Below are positions 55,681-62,978 of a stretch of DNA of 64,000 nucleotides, in pieces. The translations under genes and the position numbers were made by a program. The notes beneath the pieces are model-generated. The model saw nothing but the letters and a program-made list of their open reading frames with translations, did not search any database and had not been told where the DNA came from. This DNA comes from Thiovibrio frasassiensis (GTDB lineage Bacteria; Desulfobacterota; Desulfobulbia; Desulfobulbales; Desulfurivibrionaceae), in NCBI RefSeq assembly GCF_029607905.1, contig NZ_JAPHEH010000001.1:1021530-1085529 (forward strand). Direction: 5' to 3'. Numbering within the stretch: position 1 is the first letter of the stretch; each line of letters opens with the position of its first letter.

Positions 55681-56985
55681 ATGCAACAGAAAGCTTCGGT
55701 TATCAATATTATCTGGTTGTCCCTGGTCGTTTTGGCCACGGTAACCGCCGCCTATACCAATCGGATGGACGCCCTTACCAGGGCTTCGTTCGAGTCGGCC
55801 AAGGACGCGGTTGTTCTGGCCATCGGCCTGATCGGCCCCATGGCCCTGTGGCTGGGGATCATGAAGGTGGCCGAAGCGGGGGGGCTCATGCGGATAGTGG
55901 CCCGCTGGGTGCGCCCCCTGATGGTTCGTCTCTTTCCGGACGTGCCCCACGATCACCCGGCCATGAGCGCCATGATCATGAACATGGCGGCCAACGCCCT
56001 GGGTTTGGGCAATGCGGCCACGCCCATGGGGATCAAGGCCATGCAGGAGCTGGACAAGCTTGCCCCGGAAAAGGGGACGGCCACCAACGCCATGTGCCTG
56101 TTCCTGGCGATCAACACCTCCTGCGTCACTCTCCTGCCCCTGGGGGTGATCACCATCCGGGCCGCTGCGGGTGCCGCCAGCCCGGCCGCCATTTTCATCC
56201 CCTCCCTCATCGCCACCACCTGCTCCACCATCACGGCCATCGTGGCGGCCAAGATGCTGGTCCGCAGAAACAGCGGGCTGGAATCGGCCGCTGTCCAGCA
56301 AATCCGCGAGGCTGCAACACTCGAGCCCGAGGTCTGTGTTGCGCCGGAGTTGTTTCCGCCGAGCGCGGCCGGGAAATGGTTCATCTGGCTGCTGATCGCC
56401 GCCTTTTTCGGAGGGGCGCTCTATCAGCTGGCCACCGCTTCCGAGCCGCTGGCCTTTTCCGCCGCCAGCCTCAACAGCGTGTCGAGTTGGCTGATTCCTG
56501 CCTTGATTTCCGGCTTGCTCATCTTCGGCTATCTTCGGGGGGTGCGGATCTATGAAACCCTGACCGACGGGGCCAAGGAGGGCTTCACCACTGCGATTCG
56601 GATCATCCCCTTCATGGTGGCGATCTTTGTCGCCATCGGCATGTTTCGGGCCAGCGGCGCCATGGATATTCTGGTTTCCGTCCTCTCGCCCCTGACCTCC
56701 GCCGTGGGTATGCCGGCCGAGGCTTTGGCCATGGGGCTTCTCCGGCCCCTCTCCGGCAGCGGTTCCTTTGCCTTCATGAGCGAGATCATCCAGCAGTCGC
56801 CGGACAGTCTCCTTTCCGCCATGGTTTCGGTTATCCAGGGTTCCAGCGAAACCACCCTCTATGTCTTGGCCGTGTATTTCGGCGCCGTCGGCGTCCGGCG
56901 GACGCGGCATGCCCTGCCTGCCGCGCTCTGTGGCGAGATGGCCGGGCTCATTGCTGCGGTGACGGTTTGCAACCTCTGGTTTTAG
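55681..56985 (+). CDS. SpmA-SpmB fusion (nucleoside-recognition-domain membrane protein)
   Basis: 434 residues. The first half matches spore maturation protein A (SVINIIWLSLVVLATVTAAY, MNMAANALGLGNAATPMGIK, FLAINTSCVTLLPLGVITIR), the second half matches SpmB (GAKEGFTTAIRIIPFMVAIF, RPLSGSGSFAFMSEI, VIQGSSETTLYVLAVYFGAV). Both contain the nucleoside recognition (Gate) domain; about ten membrane helices in total. In Bacillus the two act as separate proteins in spore-core dehydration; in Gram-negatives the fusion is common and its role unknown, possibly transport. ATG 55681 follows CGGGAGAGAC. Confidence 0.92.
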   Translation: MQQKASVINIIWLSLVVLATVTAAYTNRMDALTRASFESAKDAVVLAIGLIGPMALWLGIMKVAEAGGLMRIVARWVRPLMVRLFPDVPHDHPAMSAMIMNMAANALGLGNAATPMGIKAMQELDKLAPEKGTATNAMCLFLAINTSCVTLLPLGVITIRAAAGAASPAAIFIPSLIATTCSTITAIVAAKMLVRRNSGLESAAVQQIREAATLEPEVCVAPELFPPSAAGKWFIWLLIAAFFGGALYQLATASEPLAFSAASLNSVSSWLIPALISGLLIFGYLRGVRIYETLTDGAKEGFTTAIRIIPFMVAIFVAIGMFRASGAMDILVSVLSPLTSAVGMPAEALAMGLLRPLSGSGSFAFMSEIIQQSPDSLLSAMVSVIQGSSETTLYVLAVYFGAVGVRRTRHALPAALCGEMAGLIAAVTVCNLWF

Positions 56986-57066
56986 AGCGGAGCCCAGATA
57001 CACTTTTCACAACGTGTCACCCGTAAAGGGACACAAAAAAAGCATGGTGCAAAGGGAGGTCTGCGT

Positions 57067-57651
57067 ATGGGCGGGATAGTCTTTTTGGTAGTGTTTGTGG
57101 TGCTGGTTTTGCTGGTGGTCGGGATCTACAACCGGCTGGTGGGGTTGCGGAACCGTTTCAAAAACAGCTTTGCCCAAATCGATGTGCAGCTGAAGCGGCG
57201 GTACGATCTCATCCCCAATCTGGTGGCCGTGGCCAAGGAGTACATCAAGCACGAACGGGAAACCCTGGAGGCGGTCATTGGTGCTCGCAATCAGGCCTCG
57301 GGTGCGGTGCAACAGGCCGCGGCCGATCCGGGCAACGCTGCGGCGATCCAGGGGGTGATTGCGGCGGAGGGCGCACTCTCCGCCACCTTGGGGCGTCTTT
57401 TCGCCCTGGTGGAAAACTATCCCGACCTTAAGGCCAACCAGAACATGATGCAGCTCAGCGAGGAACTGAGTTCCACGGAAAACCGGATCGCCTTTGCCCG
57501 TCAGGCCTTCAACGACGCGGTCATGACTTACAATACCGGCCGAGAGCTGTTTCCCGCCGTGCTCTTTGCCGGGATCTTCGGTTTTCTCCCCGCGCAGTTC
57601 CTGGAGCTCGAGGAGAAAAATGAGCGCGAAGCCCCCAAGGTCGCCTTCTGA
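57067..57651 (+). CDS. LemA family membrane protein
   Basis: 194 residues: an N-terminal helix (VFLVVFVVLVLLVVGIYN-like) and an extended helical domain with YDLIPNLVAVAKEYIKHERE, ARNQA and FNDAVMTYNTGRELFPAVL, the LemA core. Orientation of LemA is N-out with a cytosolic four-helix body. Function is unclear, but LemA genes are typically adjacent to an HtpX-like M48 peptidase, as here (18 bases upstream of it), pointing to membrane protein quality control. ATG 57067 follows GGGAGGTCTGCGT. Confidence 0.92.
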   Translation: MGGIVFLVVFVVLVLLVVGIYNRLVGLRNRFKNSFAQIDVQLKRRYDLIPNLVAVAKEYIKHERETLEAVIGARNQASGAVQQAAADPGNAAAIQGVIAAEGALSATLGRLFALVENYPDLKANQNMMQLSEELSSTENRIAFARQAFNDAVMTYNTGRELFPAVLFAGIFGFLPAQFLELEEKNEREAPKVAF

Positions 57652-57669
57652 ACATCCCAGGGTAAGACG

Positions 57670-59682
57670 ATGCGGGATTTTTTTGCACAGCAGTACATGG
57701 CCCGGAGGAACACCTTCTGGCTGATCCTCTATTTTACCGCGGCGGTGGCGGTGATTGTTGCTCTGGTCACGGTTTTCCTTTATGTGTTGACCACCTTCAA
57801 TCTCGGCCGTCTCTATGTTTCGCTGACCCCCTTCAACCTCTCTCCGCGCCAGTGGAATCTTGCCATCATGGGCAAAATCGCCGGTGTTGTTCTGGCCCTG
57901 ATTCTGGTGGGCACTGGTTATAAGTACCTGCGGTTGCGCAGCGGCGGCGGCAGCCTCATCGCCCAGCTCTTGGGTGGGCGGGTCATCTATCCCGATACCC
58001 GCGATTTTTACGAACGCCGCCTGCTGAATATCATCGAGGAGATGGCCATTGCCTCGGGGGTTACGGTGCCCACCGTCTATCTGCTCGACCGGGAAGGCGG
58101 GATCAACGCCTTTGCCGCCGGTTTTTCGCGCGAGGACGCGGTGCTCGGCGTCACCAGAGGGGCGGTGCAGTATCTCACCCGGGAAGAGTTGCAGGGGGTG
58201 ATCGCCCATGAGTTCAGCCATATCCTCAATGGCGATATGCTGATCAACGTTCGGTTGCAGGGCATCCTGCACGGCATTCTGGTCATCGGTCTCTTGGGCG
58301 AGATCCTGCTCAAAAGCGGGTTTGCGTCGGATCAGGGTCGGGATCGGGGCAAAGGGGGCGGTTTTTATGCGGTGCTGGTCGGCCTGGTTCTCCTTGTTGT
58401 CGGTTACACCGGGGTGTTTGTTGCCAGGCTGATCAAAAGCGCGGTGGCGCGGCAGCGGGAATTTCTCGCGGATGCCTCGGCGGTGCAGTTCACCCGAAAT
58501 CCCCTGGGGCTCGCCGGGGCGCTCAAAAAGATCGGCGGCTTGGCTGCCGGTTCGAAAATCCGGGATCCGCACGCCTCCGAGATCAGCCATATGTTTTTCG
58601 GCAATGGGTTGCAGGAAAGTTGGTTCAACGTCTTTTCCACCCACCCCCCCCTGCTGTCTCGAATCCAGAAGCTCGATCCGGAATTTAAGGGGGATTTCCC
58701 GGCGCGGGTAGAATTTGCGCCGGTCAGCGAGGAAGAGGCCATGATGTATGCGGCTTCAGCCGGTCAGCCAGGGTCACTGCCCGGCGAAATACCGGCCGGG
58801 GGAGAGGGGCGGCATGTTTTCATCCACTCCTTGGCCGCCGGCCGCCCCCTAAGGGAGGTAATTGTTGGCCCGCACGGGGATCACCTGCGCCTGGCCCGGG
58901 AGATGATCGTCTCCCTCCCGCCCCCGATCCGGGATGCGGCCAGGAATGGCTTCGGGGCCAGGGCGATGGTTTTCGGCCTTCTCCTCGACGGGGATCCCGC
59001 CATCCGGGCAAAACAGCTTGGCCTGCTGGAAAGGGAAACGGATCCGGAGGTGCGGCAGGAGTTGGCGCGGCTGCTCCCCGACTTTGCAGAGCTTTTCCCG
59101 GAGATGCGGTTGCCCTTGGTGGATATGGCCATGCCCGCCTTAAAAAGTCTTTCTCCTGATCAGTATGCAGCGTTTAAACGGGGGGTGGATCAGTTGATGG
59201 GGGCCGACGGCAGGATCGACCTGTTCGAGTACGCCCTGCGCCATGTGCTGTTGCGGCATCTGGAGCCGCGCTTCCACCCGCACCCCCCCTCCCTGGCGCT
59301 GTCCCGCCCGCTCGCCCAGATGGGCGACGAGATCTCCTGCGTGCTCTCTCTGCTCTCCCGATTGGGCCATGGGGACGAGAATCTGGCCCGCAAGTCGCTG
59401 ATGCAGGCGGTGCGGGTTTTCGGCAAGGAGATGAAGCGGTTCAGCTACCGGCCCGCCCGGGAGTGTTCGCTGAAGGGGTTTGATAATGCCCTGAAAATTC
59501 TGGCTCAGGGTGGGATTGAAACCAGACAGCTGGTTCTTGCTGCCGCCTTGGACTGCATTACCTATGATGAAAAGATAACCATTCGCGAGGCGGAGCTCTT
59601 CCGGGCCATTGCCGAGGCGCTCAGCTGCCCGGTGCCGCTCTGGCTCACCGGGCACAGCGACGAGGGTGCGCCGGAAGCGTGA
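57670..59682 (+). CDS. M48-family membrane metallopeptidase with long C-terminal extension
   Basis: 670 residues. Zinc site HEFSH at 180-184 in VIAHEFSHILNGDM, with the distal ligand in RQREFLADASAVQFTRNP. Two N-terminal helices (about 17-40 and 67-88) and two more after HEFSH (about 199-217 and 237-255) give the HtpX topology. Residues after about 370 add some 300 residues without a clear domain, far longer than HtpX (about 290). Probably degrades damaged membrane proteins with LemA as its partner. Start ATG 57670 lies 19 bases after LemA's stop. Confidence 0.9.
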   Translation: MRDFFAQQYMARRNTFWLILYFTAAVAVIVALVTVFLYVLTTFNLGRLYVSLTPFNLSPRQWNLAIMGKIAGVVLALILVGTGYKYLRLRSGGGSLIAQLLGGRVIYPDTRDFYERRLLNIIEEMAIASGVTVPTVYLLDREGGINAFAAGFSREDAVLGVTRGAVQYLTREELQGVIAHEFSHILNGDMLINVRLQGILHGILVIGLLGEILLKSGFASDQGRDRGKGGGFYAVLVGLVLLVVGYTGVFVARLIKSAVARQREFLADASAVQFTRNPLGLAGALKKIGGLAAGSKIRDPHASEISHMFFGNGLQESWFNVFSTHPPLLSRIQKLDPEFKGDFPARVEFAPVSEEEAMMYAASAGQPGSLPGEIPAGGEGRHVFIHSLAAGRPLREVIVGPHGDHLRLAREMIVSLPPPIRDAARNGFGARAMVFGLLLDGDPAIRAKQLGLLERETDPEVRQELARLLPDFAELFPEMRLPLVDMAMPALKSLSPDQYAAFKRGVDQLMGADGRIDLFEYALRHVLLRHLEPRFHPHPPSLALSRPLAQMGDEISCVLSLLSRLGHGDENLARKSLMQAVRVFGKEMKRFSYRPARECSLKGFDNALKILAQGGIETRQLVLAAALDCITYDEKITIREAELFRAIAEALSCPVPLWLTGHSDEGAPEA

Positions 59683-59697
59683 GTCCGGATGGTTCGG

Positions 59698-60339
59698 CTA
59701 CCCGGCCTGCACTGCTCCCTTGAACTGGGCGAGATCGGTGCGTTCCATGAAGCGGGCGGATCGTTCCTTGTTCCTGGCGTTTGCCGCGTAGTACTCCAGA
59801 CACCGTTTCGCCAGGGAGATTACTTCCTCATCATTCAAGTCCTGGGCGATGATGTCGCCGATTCTTGGCAACCCCCCGCCGTTGCCGCCAAAGATCAGGG
59901 TCCAGCCGTTCTTCTTGCCGAACACTCCGATGTCGCGGACAAAGCTCTCACAGCAGTTCATGGGGCAGCCGGAGATGCCGACCTTGGTTTTGGCCGGCAA
60001 AGGCATGGAGAGCAGCGCCGCACCGATTTTTTCTCCCAGGGCCAGGGAATCCTGGCGCCCGAACTTGCACCATTTCATCCCGGGACAGGACTTGATGTAA
60101 TGGATGCCCACCGGTTTCTGCGGCCCCGCCTCCAGGCCCAGCTCCTGCCAGATCTGCGCCACCTGTTCCGGATCATGGCCGAGCAGGGCAAGCCGCTGCG
60201 CCTCGGTGATCTTCAGCATGGGAATGCTGTGCTTTCTGGCGATGGCCGCTATTTTTTCTAGGAACTCCGGGGTGACAACCCCCATTTTCGGGCCGGGGAC
60301 GACATTATAGCTCTTGGGTCTCTCGTTTTCTGTAGTCAT
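59698..60339 (-). CDS. Assimilatory-type siroheme sulfite/nitrite reductase (single-polypeptide)
   Basis: 213 residues, far smaller than dissimilatory DsrA/B. One ferredoxin-like half domain (PGPKMGVVTPEFLEKI) precedes the siroheme-[4Fe-4S] ligand set: C85 and C91 in CPGMKWCKF and C125 and C129 in GCPMNCCES (pattern Cx5C...Cx3C). This matches the 27-kDa low-spin sulfite reductase of Desulfovibrio and related anaerobes. It reduces sulfite to sulfide in vitro; its physiological role is debated. Cytoplasmic. ATG 60339 follows AAGGAAGATCGCT. Monocistronic and convergent with the peptidase. Confidence 0.9.
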   Translation of the reverse strand: MTTENERPKSYNVVPGPKMGVVTPEFLEKIAAIARKHSIPMLKITEAQRLALLGHDPEQVAQIWQELGLEAGPQKPVGIHYIKSCPGMKWCKFGRQDSLALGEKIGAALLSMPLPAKTKVGISGCPMNCCESFVRDIGVFGKKNGWTLIFGGNGGGLPRIGDIIAQDLNDEEVISLAKRCLEYYAANARNKERSARFMERTDLAQFKGAVQAG

Positions 60340-60544
60340 AGCGATCTTCCTTGTTTATTGAAAAAGGGGGGCTGGATTGCCTCTTTTTTTTTACCCCTTT
60401 AGTTTGCTTGGGTCCTTGACCTAGGACAAGTATCCGCCGAAATAGTTTCCTGTCGCCGCCTGTCTTGACTTCCCGGCGCGCAGGGTTTAAATGTGTCTCT
60501 TATCGATACTATCAGGCCACAGATTTTTTGTGAGGAGAAAAAGT

Positions 60545-61240
60545 ATGTTCAATATATTGGTTTTGGCCACCACGAATAAGGGCAAACTCAAGGAGTTTAA
60601 GGAGTTGCTTAAGGATTTTCCGGTGGAGATCCGCAGCCTGGCCGATTTCGGCCCCATCCCCGAGGTGGTTGAAGACGGGGAAACCTTTGATGACAATGCC
60701 TACAAAAAGGCGCATTTTACCGCCAAGGTTCTGGGGCTCCCCTGCATTGCCGATGATTCCGGGCTGGCGGTGGAGGCGCTGGGTGGTGCGCCCGGGGTGT
60801 ATTCCGCCCGCTATGCCGGGGATAATGCCAGCGATGCGGAGAATAGCGCCAAGTTGCTCAAGGAGATGGAAGGGGTGAGCAACCGCAAGGCCGCCTTCCA
60901 CTGTGTCATCTCCATCGCCGTGCCTTCCGGCCCGGCCTTGACCTATGAGGGAACCTGCCAAGGGGAGCTGCTCACCGCCCCACGGGGCGAGGATGGTTTT
61001 GGCTATGATCCGATTTTTTATTATCCGGAGCTGGGCAAGACCTTTGCCGAATTGTCCATGGCGGAAAAAAACAAGGTGAGTCACCGGGGGAAGGCCATGG
61101 CCGAGATGGCCGCTGAATTCGAGCAGGTGCTCAAGTGGGTGAAGCAGCGGCTGACCGAGGCAAAACCTGCCAAACCGGAGCATGAGCAGTTTGAACACAA
61201 TGATTGGTCTGAAGAGATCATGGTGCGGGAGGTGAAGTAA
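60545..61240 (+). CDS. rdgB: XTP/dITP diphosphatase (RdgB/HAM1)
   Basis: 231 residues from ATG 60545 (after GAGGAGAAAAAGT). Starts with ILVLATTNKGKLKEFKELL (substrate phosphate site) and contains ADDSGLAVEALGGAPGVYSA, FHCVISIAVP, GEDGFGYDPIFYYPELG and the S-H-R-G-K-A segment. It removes non-canonical purine nucleotides from the pool. The last about 30 residues (AKPAKPEHEQFEHND) extend beyond the family norm. The longer upstream start at 60491 adds a hydrophobic segment with no family support. Confidence 0.96.
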   Translation: MFNILVLATTNKGKLKEFKELLKDFPVEIRSLADFGPIPEVVEDGETFDDNAYKKAHFTAKVLGLPCIADDSGLAVEALGGAPGVYSARYAGDNASDAENSAKLLKEMEGVSNRKAAFHCVISIAVPSGPALTYEGTCQGELLTAPRGEDGFGYDPIFYYPELGKTFAELSMAEKNKVSHRGKAMAEMAAEFEQVLKWVKQRLTEAKPAKPEHEQFEHNDWSEEIMVREVK

Positions 61241-61260
61241 GGGATCGCTTCCCTTCCTTG

Positions 61261-61310
61261 CCCAACCCTCCCCTCAGGTCCGCGTTATCCGCCGAGGGGG
61301 AGGGAAATTG
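61261..61310. repeat. GC-rich intergenic repeat between rdgB and YkgJ-type gene
   Basis: CCCAACCCTCCCCTCAGG and CCGAGGGGGAGGGAAATT, with the CCCTCCCC/GGGGGAGGG stem interrupted by GTCCGCGTTATCC. It is a divergent member of the family at 12954, 17348 and 48221, and lies between convergent genes, where it could act as a weak terminator. Confidence 0.55.
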
Positions 61311-61338
61311 TGTGCACGTACTCCATGTTCGCCTCGTT

Positions 61339-61995
61339 TCACGATGACTTGTTTCGCCTCTGCAAACGGAGCTCTCCGTTTTCTTCAACACATGCTATCC
61401 CATACCCAGCCAGCTGCTTGAACAGTGGCCTGCCAAAAAGAAAAAATTCCATCTCCAGCGAAAGTCCGAACTTGTGGGCAGCCTCTTTTCTGATGGCGAG
61501 ATCCGTGCGCACCAGTTCGGTGAGTCGCAAGAGATCTTCCGGTTTCCCTGAGGCCGCGAGTTGACCGGTAAGGTGGCCGGGACATGCTTGTTCGTGGCGC
61601 GCGATCTCCGCAAGGATCGGGTCGTTGGGGTTGATCAGGTCGGTGCGGCGCAGGGTGTTCCGGTAGATGGTGGCCAGGAGCGCTTCCGGCTGCCAGCACT
61701 GGAGAATCCGGCAGGTTGTTGGGCGGTGTGCATAGATGGAGCAGCTGTTTGCTTCTTCATTGAAGAAAAGGCAGGTCCAGCCGTTGGCGGTGCCTCGGAT
61801 CTTCAGGAGCTCCACCGGAACCGGCTCAAGCTTACCGGTGGCCGGATTGTACCCTGTCTCCCCGCGCCGAACGGTGGCCAGCTGATCGTGGTGAATAACC
61901 CCTTGGCGGACCAGATCGAGATCCCCCCGGCTCAGGGCTGGTCCGCCTTTCCGGCAACAGGTGCCGCATTGCTTGCACTGTTTGGGATCGCTCAT
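61339..61995 (-). CDS. YkgJ-family cysteine-cluster protein
   Basis: 218 residues. CKQCGTCCRKGGPAL at residues 7-21 and CSIYAHRPTTCRILQCWQPE around residue 86 give the multi-cysteine UPF0153/YkgJ signature, thought to bind zinc or iron. Family members are small soluble proteins with no settled function. Here there is an additional C-terminal 90 residues. It converges with rdgB and diverges from the 65-aa gene; transcription presumably starts in the 301-base gap at 61996. Confidence 0.9.
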   Translation of the reverse strand: MSDPKQCKQCGTCCRKGGPALSRGDLDLVRQGVIHHDQLATVRRGETGYNPATGKLEPVPVELLKIRGTANGWTCLFFNEEANSCSIYAHRPTTCRILQCWQPEALLATIYRNTLRRTDLINPNDPILAEIARHEQACPGHLTGQLAASGKPEDLLRLTELVRTDLAIRKEAAHKFGLSLEMEFFLFGRPLFKQLAGYGIACVEENGELRLQRRNKSS

Positions 61996-62296
61996 GGTTC
62001 AGGGGCGAAGGGCGTAAGGGTAGTTTGGGCGCAAGATGATCCTTGCCGGCCATGAGATGGGAGCATTGTTAGTCTGTTTGTCCATGATAAATTACGTTAT
62101 TCTATGGCAGGATACCATATAAATAGTTTTTTATACATCCAGCATGGTGTTGTTTTTATACGAAAAAAATGACCTGTGCGCTGCTCCCTTGATTTGCTTC
62201 CGTCTCCCATGGCATACCCCTTGCGTATACATCAAGACAAAGCGGCGCATGAAATGATTCTGCGCCGCCCAGGACATCCGAGACAGGAGGTCGGCC
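61996..62296. promoter_or_regulatory. Leader region of the 65-aa gene, merR and ftsH2
   Basis: Within this 301-base gap no gene is seen. CTTGATT at 62188-62194 and TCCCATGG at 62205-62212 resemble a sigma-32 heat-shock promoter but with a short spacer (10-11 bases). CTTG at 62220-62223 and CAAG at 62233-62236 flank GTATAC, a candidate operator dyad. A perfect hairpin (GCGGCGCA 62242-62249 with TGCGCCGC 62261-62268) lies in the leader. ACAGGAGGTCGGCC precedes the ATG at 62297. All sites are by eye. Confidence 0.35.
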
Positions 62297-62494
62297 ATGA
62301 AGAAAACATTCCGCAGCGAAAAAAGATCCGCAGCCCCAATCCTTGCCGAGACCACTGGCAAGCTAGCCGAAACCTTCTGGTTTGTCAGCTCCTTTGTCAT
62401 GTCCCTTCTCATGGGCCCTTTTGCCGCCTTGCCTGCCATCATCGCGATTTTTTCGCTGAAGATTGACGGGCCCATGCCTTTGGAACTCTCTTGA
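62297..62494 (+). CDS. 65-residue membrane protein upstream of merR-ftsH
   Basis: Begins MKKTFRSEKRSAAPILAETT and then has a hydrophobic stretch of about 27 residues (FWFVSSFVMSLLMGPFAALP, AIIAIFSL) that can span the membrane once or as a hairpin. An excellent ribosome binding site (AGGAGG) is at the proper distance. No family recognised. The MerR regulator starts 17 bases after its stop, so they are co-transcribed; it may be a small regulator or adaptor of FtsH, by analogy with other small proteins of protease operons. That role is inference. Confidence 0.65.
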   Translation: MKKTFRSEKRSAAPILAETTGKLAETFWFVSSFVMSLLMGPFAALPAIIAIFSLKIDGPMPLELS

Positions 62495-62511
62495 TTGCGG
62501 AGGAACACGCC

Positions 62512-62916
62512 ATGAACGCACCTTCCTTGACACCCGAGCCTTTTGCAAAGCCATTGCTGGCCGATGACCAGGCTGTCTTCACCATCGGCGCCGCGGCCGA
62601 GATGCTGTCCGTTACCCCGCGCACCCTGCGGAGCTATGAGCAAGATGGCTTGCTTGCCCCGGTCCGGCATGGCAAGTGGCGTTATTACAGCCTGGACAAC
62701 CTGAAATGGGTTTCCTGTCTGCGCAGTATGATCCACGAGCACGGGATCAGCCTGGCCGCCATCCGTAAATTGCTGCAATATACCCCCTGCTGGAACATTG
62801 CCGGCTGTTCTTTTGAAAAACGCAAGCTCTGCACGGCTTTCATGTCCAGCGGTCTGGTGCCGAAAAAGATCGAGCGGCGCAGCGGATTGTCCGGCGACCA
62901 GTCGATCTCTGCCTGA
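62512..62916 (+). CDS. MerR-family regulator, HspR-like
   Basis: 134 residues from ATG 62512 (after GGAGGAACACGCC). Helix-turn-helix of the MerR kind: FTIGAAAEMLSVTPRTLRSY, EQDGLLAPVR and the wing residues RYYSLDNLKWV. The C-terminal effector part carries a cysteine cluster CWNIAGCSFEKRKLC (spacing C-x5-C-x7-C), which could bind a metal or sense redox state. HspR repressors have this organisation near heat-shock genes. Located between a small membrane protein gene and ftsH, so a candidate regulator of that operon. Confidence 0.9.
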   Translation: MNAPSLTPEPFAKPLLADDQAVFTIGAAAEMLSVTPRTLRSYEQDGLLAPVRHGKWRYYSLDNLKWVSCLRSMIHEHGISLAAIRKLLQYTPCWNIAGCSFEKRKLCTAFMSSGLVPKKIERRSGLSGDQSISA

Positions 62917-62978
62917 TCGCTTGCGTCTTTCTCCCCGCATCGTGTACAACATGGTAAAATCCAACCCGGAGGTACCCC

